Source: Ramlibacter alkalitolerans
Lineage (GTDB): Bacteria > Pseudomonadota > Gammaproteobacteria > Burkholderiales > Burkholderiaceae_C
Direction of reading: 5' to 3'
Length of the DNA stretch: 64,000 nucleotides
Assembly (NCBI RefSeq): GCF_016722765.1
Contig: NZ_JAEQND010000011.1
Span: 1-64,000 of the forward strand
How positions within the stretch are numbered: position 1 is the first letter of the stretch; each line of letters starts with the position of its first letter. Below, piece after piece: positions 60,184 through 64,000 of the stretch. Below the pieces are notes generated by a model. It saw only the letters and a list, made by a program, of their open reading frames with translations. It had not been told where the DNA came from and ran no database searches. A program made the position numbers and the translations under genes.

Positions 60184-61815
60184 TCAGCCCCGCGCGCCCT
60201 CCCCTGCGGTTGCCGGCACGCGCAAGGTTCGACTGAGAAGGACCACCGGAACCAGGCCCACCAGCACCAGCGCCAGCGAAGGCAGGGCAGCCTCGCCGAG
60301 GCGCTCGTCTCGCGCCAGCTGGTAGGCCACCACCGCCAGCGTATCGCTGTTGAACGGCCGCAGCACCAGCGTCGCCGGCAGCTCCTTCATCACGTCCACG
60401 AACACCAGCAGCGCCGCCGCGGCGGTGGAGCGCTTGAGCAGCGGCCAGTGCACGCGCGCCAGCAGCGCCGTCCCACCGGTGCCCAGCATGCGCGCGGAGT
60501 CGTCCAGGCTGGCCGGGATGCGCGCGTAGCCGCTCTGCACCGACTGCAAGGCCACCGAGACGAAGCGCACGAGGTACGCCCACACGATGCCCAGCACGGT
60601 GGCCGTCATCCAGTAGCCGACGCCGCTCTGCGGCCAGACCTGCTGCAGCCAGCCGACCGGCAGCAGCAGGCCCACCACCAGCACCGCGCCCGGAACCGCG
60701 TAGCCCAGTGCAGCGATCTGGACGACCCGGCGCGTCACGCCCCCAGGGGAACGGCGCAGCCGGTACGCCAGCAGCACGGCGGTGGCCACGGCCAGGGCCG
60801 CGCTGATCCCGCCCAGCCGCAGGCTGTTGAACGACCACTGCAGGAAGCGGTCCCAGGGCAGCGCGGACCAGTCGGCCGCCAGCGGGCGCAGCATGAAGAC
60901 GACCGGCAGCACGAAGCCGAGCAGCACCGGGGCACCGCACACCGCCCAGGCGATGCCGCGGGCCGCGCCGCGCAGCGCCACCGGCTGCGCCTCCGCCCCG
61001 CCGCGGCTGCGGCCGGCGGTGAAGCGCAGGCGCTTCTGCGCCCGCGTCTCCAGCGCCAGCAGCACCGCCACCACCAGCAGCAGCAGCGTCGCCAGCTGCG
61101 CCGCCGCGATGCGGTTGTCCATGGCGAGCCAGGCCTTGTAGATGCCGGCGCTGAAGGTCTGGATGCCGAAGTAGCTGGCGACGCCGAAATCCGCCAGGGT
61201 CTCCATCAGCGCCAGTGCGACACCGGCGGTGATGGCCGGGCGCGCCAGCGGCAAGGCCACGCTGCGGATGCGGCGCGCCAGCGGCGCACCGAGCAGCCGC
61301 GCCGCCTCCATCAGCTGCGCGGCGCGCTCGGCCAGCGCCGTGCGCACCAGCAGGTACACGTAGGGATAGAGCGAGAACACGAACACGCCCACCGCGCCGG
61401 GCAGGTTGCGCACCTCGGGGAACACGCGCCCTTCGAGCCCCGTCTGCGCGCGGATCCACATCTGCAGCGGGCCGCTGAACTGCAGGAAATCGGTGTACGC
61501 GTAGGCGACCACATAGGCCGGCATGGCCAGCGGCAGCAGCAGCGCCCATTCGAAGGCGCGGCGGCCCGGGAACTCGAACAGGGTCACGGCCGCAGCGGCG
61601 GCGGTGCCGACCAGCGCCGCGCCGATGCCGACCGCCACGCACAGCAGCAGGCTGGTGAGCGCGTAGTCGGGCAGCACCGTGGCGCCCATCTCGCGCAGGA
61701 TCTGCCCGCTGGTGCCGTTCCACGACAGCCAGGAGGCGAAGACGGCCAGCACCGGCAGCACGAGCAGGCCGGCGACCAACAGCAGGGGCAGGTCGGCCAG
61801 CCGACGCAGGTTCAT
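60184..61815 (-). CDS. Ferric-iron ABC transporter permease (FbpB/SfuB-like)
   Basis: 543 residues, a double permease with about 12 helices. The two coupling motifs are near AARLLGAPLARRIRSVALPL and SARMLGTGGTALLARVHWPL (EAA loops), and MPAYVVAYAYTDFLQFSGPL is typical for FbpB. ATG 61815 is chosen over 61884. It is divergent from its ATPase gene (61898), with a Fur-like site in the 82-nt gap. No iron-binding protein gene is in the window. Confidence 0.9.
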   Translation of the reverse strand: MNLRRLADLPLLLVAGLLVLPVLAVFASWLSWNGTSGQILREMGATVLPDYALTSLLLCVAVGIGAALVGTAAAAAVTLFEFPGRRAFEWALLLPLAMPAYVVAYAYTDFLQFSGPLQMWIRAQTGLEGRVFPEVRNLPGAVGVFVFSLYPYVYLLVRTALAERAAQLMEAARLLGAPLARRIRSVALPLARPAITAGVALALMETLADFGVASYFGIQTFSAGIYKAWLAMDNRIAAAQLATLLLLVVAVLLALETRAQKRLRFTAGRSRGGAEAQPVALRGAARGIAWAVCGAPVLLGFVLPVVFMLRPLAADWSALPWDRFLQWSFNSLRLGGISAALAVATAVLLAYRLRRSPGGVTRRVVQIAALGYAVPGAVLVVGLLLPVGWLQQVWPQSGVGYWMTATVLGIVWAYLVRFVSVALQSVQSGYARIPASLDDSARMLGTGGTALLARVHWPLLKRSTAAAALLVFVDVMKELPATLVLRPFNSDTLAVVAYQLARDERLGEAALPSLALVLVGLVPVVLLSRTLRVPATAGEGARG

Positions 61816-61866
61816 GGGGACAGTCTGGAGGCGCAGCGCGGCAGGGCGCTTGTCATTCGTCAAGTG

Positions 61867-61884
61867 AATGAGAATTGTATGCAA
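61867..61884. promoter_or_regulatory. Fur-box-like site
   Basis: AATGAGAATTGTATGCAA: the left half matches the AATGAGAAT half of betaproteobacterial Fur boxes; the right half is degenerate. It lies between the divergent iron permease and ATPase genes. Confidence 0.6.
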
Positions 61885-61897
61885 CTAGAATCGTCGC

Positions 61898-63022
61898 ATG
61901 CATCTCGAGCTGCGCCAGTTGAGCGTCCGCTACCCGGGCCGTCCGCGCCCGGCCGTCGAAGGCGTGTCGCTCGGCCTCGCGGCCGGCGAGATCGGCGTGC
62001 TGATCGGCCCTTCGGGCTGCGGCAAGACCACGCTGCTGCGTGCCGTGGCGGGCCTGGAGCCGGCGAGCGCGGGGCAGATCCTGGTGTCGGGCTCGGCGGT
62101 CGCGAGCGCGGGCGTGAACGTGCCGCCGGAGCGGCGCCAGATCGGCATGGTGTTCCAGGACTACGCCCTGTTCCCGCATCTGGACGTGCAGCATAACGTG
62201 GCCTTCGGCCTGGATCGCGGGTTCGCGCGCGCGCAGCGCAAGGCGCGGGTCGAGGAGGTGCTGGCCCTGGTCGGCCTGGAGGGCACCGGCAGGCGCATGC
62301 CGCACGAGCTCTCCGGCGGCCAGCAGCAGCGCGTCGCGCTGGCGCGGGCCCTGGCTCCGCGGCCGCAGCTGCTGCTGCTCGACGAACCCTTCTCCAACCT
62401 CGACGTCGACCTGCGCGAGCGGCTGGCGCACGAGATCCGCGGCATCCTCAAGGCCGCGGGCGCGACGGCACTGTTCGTCACCCACGACCAGCTCGAAGCC
62501 TTCGCCACCGGCGACGTGATCGGCGTGATGCACGAAGGCCGGCTGCACCAGTGGGACGACGCGTACACGCTGTACCACCGGCCGGCCACCCGCTTCGTCG
62601 CCGACTTCATCGGCCACGGCGTGTTCGCGCCCGCCACGCTCAAGCGCGTCGGCGACCAGGTCGTCGTGCACACGGCCCTGGGCCCCCTGACGGATGGCTG
62701 CGAGTGCGTGCTGCCGGCCGCCTTCGGCTACGGCCAGTGCGAAGTGCTGCTGCGGGCCGACGACATCGTGCACGACGACGACGCGCCGGTGAAGGCGCAG
62801 ATCGTGCGCAAGGCCTTCCGCGGTTCGGAATTCCTCTACACGCTGCGGCTGTCGTCGGGCGACACGCTGCTCGCCCACGTGCCGAGCCACCACGACCACC
62901 GCATCGGCGAGTGGATCGGCATCCGCGTGCAGGTGGACCACGTGGTCACGTTCCAGCGCGAAGCGGCCGCGGCGGCGCCGCCGATCGCGTCGTTCGCGAC
63001 CTCGACGCCCGGGCTTCTTTGA
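61898..63022 (+). CDS. Ferric-iron ABC transporter ATPase (FbpC-like)
   Basis: 374 residues. Walker A GPSGCGKTT (37-45), signature LSGGQ (138-142), Walker B LLLLDE (158-163), and the regulatory C-terminal domain with CEVLLRADDIVHDDDA typical of FbpC. It drives the permease encoded at 60184. The C-terminal 35 residues are Ala-rich and run close to a family-B repeat. Confidence 0.92.
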   Translation: MHLELRQLSVRYPGRPRPAVEGVSLGLAAGEIGVLIGPSGCGKTTLLRAVAGLEPASAGQILVSGSAVASAGVNVPPERRQIGMVFQDYALFPHLDVQHNVAFGLDRGFARAQRKARVEEVLALVGLEGTGRRMPHELSGGQQQRVALARALAPRPQLLLLDEPFSNLDVDLRERLAHEIRGILKAAGATALFVTHDQLEAFATGDVIGVMHEGRLHQWDDAYTLYHRPATRFVADFIGHGVFAPATLKRVGDQVVVHTALGPLTDGCECVLPAAFGYGQCEVLLRADDIVHDDDAPVKAQIVRKAFRGSEFLYTLRLSSGDTLLAHVPSHHDHRIGEWIGIRVQVDHVVTFQREAAAAAPPIASFATSTPGLL

Positions 63023-63047
63023 TCCTGCGTCCCCGCGCCGCGCTCCT

Positions 63048-63200
63048 CCGTCATCCCCGCGCCCTACCCGTCATCCCCGCGCCCCTCCCCGTCATCCCCG
63101 CGCCCTTCCCGTCATCCCCGCGCAGGCGGGGATCCAGGGCTTCCCGCTGTTCCACGCGCTGCGCGCGTGCCCTGGGCCCCCGCCTGCGCGGGGGTGACGG
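63048..63200. repeat. Family B repeat with three extra tandem starts
   Basis: The unit CCGTCATCCCCGCGCC begins at 63048, 63068 and 63089, each about 20 bp and truncated. A full copy follows from 63109 (GTCATCCCCGCGCAGGCGGG to CGCCTGCGCGGGGGTGACGG). The repeated partial starts suggest slippage. Confidence 0.85.
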
Positions 63201-63933
63201 CGTGGCGCAGCGCATCCACCGCCGCATGCAGGTCATGCGCCCACTGCCGCCGATCCCGCCCCCCATCCCGCTGCGCCTCGCCGAAGCGCACCTGCGCCAC
63301 GAACGGCGGCCCCGCCAGCGTGCGCCACAGCGAGGTGAGCAGCGTGTCGTCGCCGAGATAAAGCGGCCCCGGGCTGTTCGCGCCGCTGCTCCGGTCGACG
63401 AAGCACAGGGCCACCGGCTGCACCGGCGCCCGCGCCGAGATCGCCGCCTGCACCAGGTTGGCGTGGAAGGGCAGCAGCGCCTCGCCGTCGCCCGTGGTCC
63501 CTTCCGGAAACACGGCCACGATCTCGCCGCGCTGCAGGCTCTCGGCCATGTGGTGCACCACGCGCATCGCGTCGCGCCGCTTCTCGCGCTCGATGTAGAG
63601 CGTGCCGCCGCCGGTGGCCAGCGTGCCGAGCAGGGGCCAGTGCTTCAGGTCCGACTTGGCGACGAAGCGGCAATGCCGCGCCGCATGGATCACCAGGATG
63701 TCGAGCCAGGAGATGTGGTTGGCCACCAGCAGCATCGGGCCTTGCGCCGGCGGTTCGCCGCTCACCTGCAGCGGAATGCCCAGCACGTGCAGCATGCGCC
63801 GGGCCCAGGCCTGCACGGTCGCATCGCGGCGCTGCTGCGGCCAGTGCGGGAACAGCAGCGTGATGGTCAGCCAGCCTGCGATCGCATGCAGCAGCGCGCA
63901 GCCCAGCCGCCACGACGCGCGCAGGTGCCTCAA
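63112..63933 (-). CDS. 1-acyl-sn-glycerol-3-phosphate acyltransferase-like protein
   Basis: 273 residues. One N-terminal membrane helix, the HxxxxD motif H73-D78 (NHISWLD) and VFPEGTTGDG (141-150) define the PlsC family, which acylates lysophosphatidic acid. It starts at TTG 63933 overlapping the upstream stop by 3 nt. Residues about 245-273 (VTPAQAGAQ and on) are encoded by a family-B repeat, so the true end of the ancestral protein was earlier. Confidence 0.88.
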   Translation of the reverse strand: MRHLRASWRLGCALLHAIAGWLTITLLFPHWPQQRRDATVQAWARRMLHVLGIPLQVSGEPPAQGPMLLVANHISWLDILVIHAARHCRFVAKSDLKHWPLLGTLATGGGTLYIEREKRRDAMRVVHHMAESLQRGEIVAVFPEGTTGDGEALLPFHANLVQAAISARAPVQPVALCFVDRSSGANSPGPLYLGDDTLLTSLWRTLAGPPFVAQVRFGEAQRDGGRDRRQWAHDLHAAVDALRHAVTPAQAGAQGTRAARGTAGSPGSPPARG

Positions 63934-64000
63934 CTCGGCCTGGCCTCGTAGGCGACCTGCCCGCCGACGATCGTGCAGCGCACGGCCGCCGGCAGTTCAT
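63930..64000 (-). CDS. pyrC: Dihydroorotase-like protein, C-terminal end (partial)
   Basis: Only the last 22 codons are in the window, reading ELPAAVRCTIVGGQVAYEA and ending RPS. Dihydroorotases end with a similar GYELPGRVRxTLVGGQV pattern. The start lies beyond the right edge. It overlaps the TTG of the acyltransferase gene. Identification rests on one short motif. Confidence 0.6.
   Translation of the reverse strand, partial: ELPAAVRCTIVGGQVAYEARPS

Noticed and set aside
63048..63110. Short regular repeats resembling a CRISPR array
   Set aside because: Units are 20 bp with 4-5 bp of difference between them and no spacers; they are truncated copies of family B.

Overview
The window is GC-rich and reads as a betaproteobacterial chromosome, most likely order Burkholderiales, family Comamonadaceae (Ramlibacter/Variovorax-like). 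The basis is the gene content: Bug-type tricarboxylate-binding proteins, two Liv-type ABC clusters, pcaIJF, cytochrome c4, a DUF1841 protein and dispersed short inverted repeats between genes. The assignment is inference; no rRNA gene is present. REGION 1 (1-3.4 kb) is foreign-looking. It is a gene-cassette array read on the minus strand, with three well-formed attC recombination sites (about 292-405, 1095-1208, 1537-1650) and a partial fourth near 3398. Its cassettes carry an AbiV-like abortive-infection protein, a cassette with no convincing gene, and a three-gene overlapping operon: a stand-alone colicin-E3-type rRNase domain, a small acidic protein and an ImmA/IrrE-type metallopeptidase. 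The outermost cassette gene is cut by the end of an IS21-like element whose 25-bp tandem terminal repeats run off the left edge. No integron integrase is in the window. REGION 2 (3.9-13.1 kb, minus strand) looks like one long catabolic operon: an intradiol dioxygenase, a citryl-CoA-lyase-like protein, a class III CoA-transferase, a Liv-type ABC importer whose permease and ATPase (LivM and LivG) are fused, an NTF2-like protein and a TauE/SafE permease. REGION 3 (13.2-25 kb) is mixed. It holds small proteins of unknown role, an RquA-like methyltransferase, and an IclR-controlled operon (polysaccharide deacetylase-like, BtrH-like, Bug-type binding protein, FrsA-like hydrolase) with a perfect operator-like palindrome. 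It also holds RcnB, TerB, metallo-beta-lactamase-fold, ankyrin-repeat and DUF938 genes.  REGION 4 (25-45 kb) is an aromatic and organic-acid degradation region. An amidohydrolase, a Dabb protein and a second intradiol dioxygenase run divergently from a LysR regulator plus an FAD hydroxylase. Further on lie maleylacetate reductase and pcaI, pcaJ and pcaF. Together these could take a hydroxyquinol-type ring through maleylacetate and 3-oxoadipate to succinyl-CoA and acetyl-CoA. A TRAP (TAXI) importer with a DHDPS-like aldolase follows. REGION 5 (45-50.5 kb) has a DUF1841 gene, cytochrome c4, a MoxR/VWA pair and tRNA-Arg(CCU). REGION 6 (50.9-59.7 kb) is a second Liv-type importer with two alpha/beta hydrolases, facing a GntR regulator and an aldehyde dehydrogenase; a repeated operator-like motif lies between them. 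REGION 7 (60-64 kb) has a divergent ferric-iron ABC permease/ATPase pair with a Fur-box-like site, an acylglycerolphosphate acyltransferase and the 3' end of a dihydroorotase gene. Three dispersed repeat families (A: a palindromic element of about 95 bp; B: GTCATTCCCGC-type inverted repeats; C: C/G-rich CCCTCTCCC-type) lie between genes, and in three places appear to have been built into proteins.
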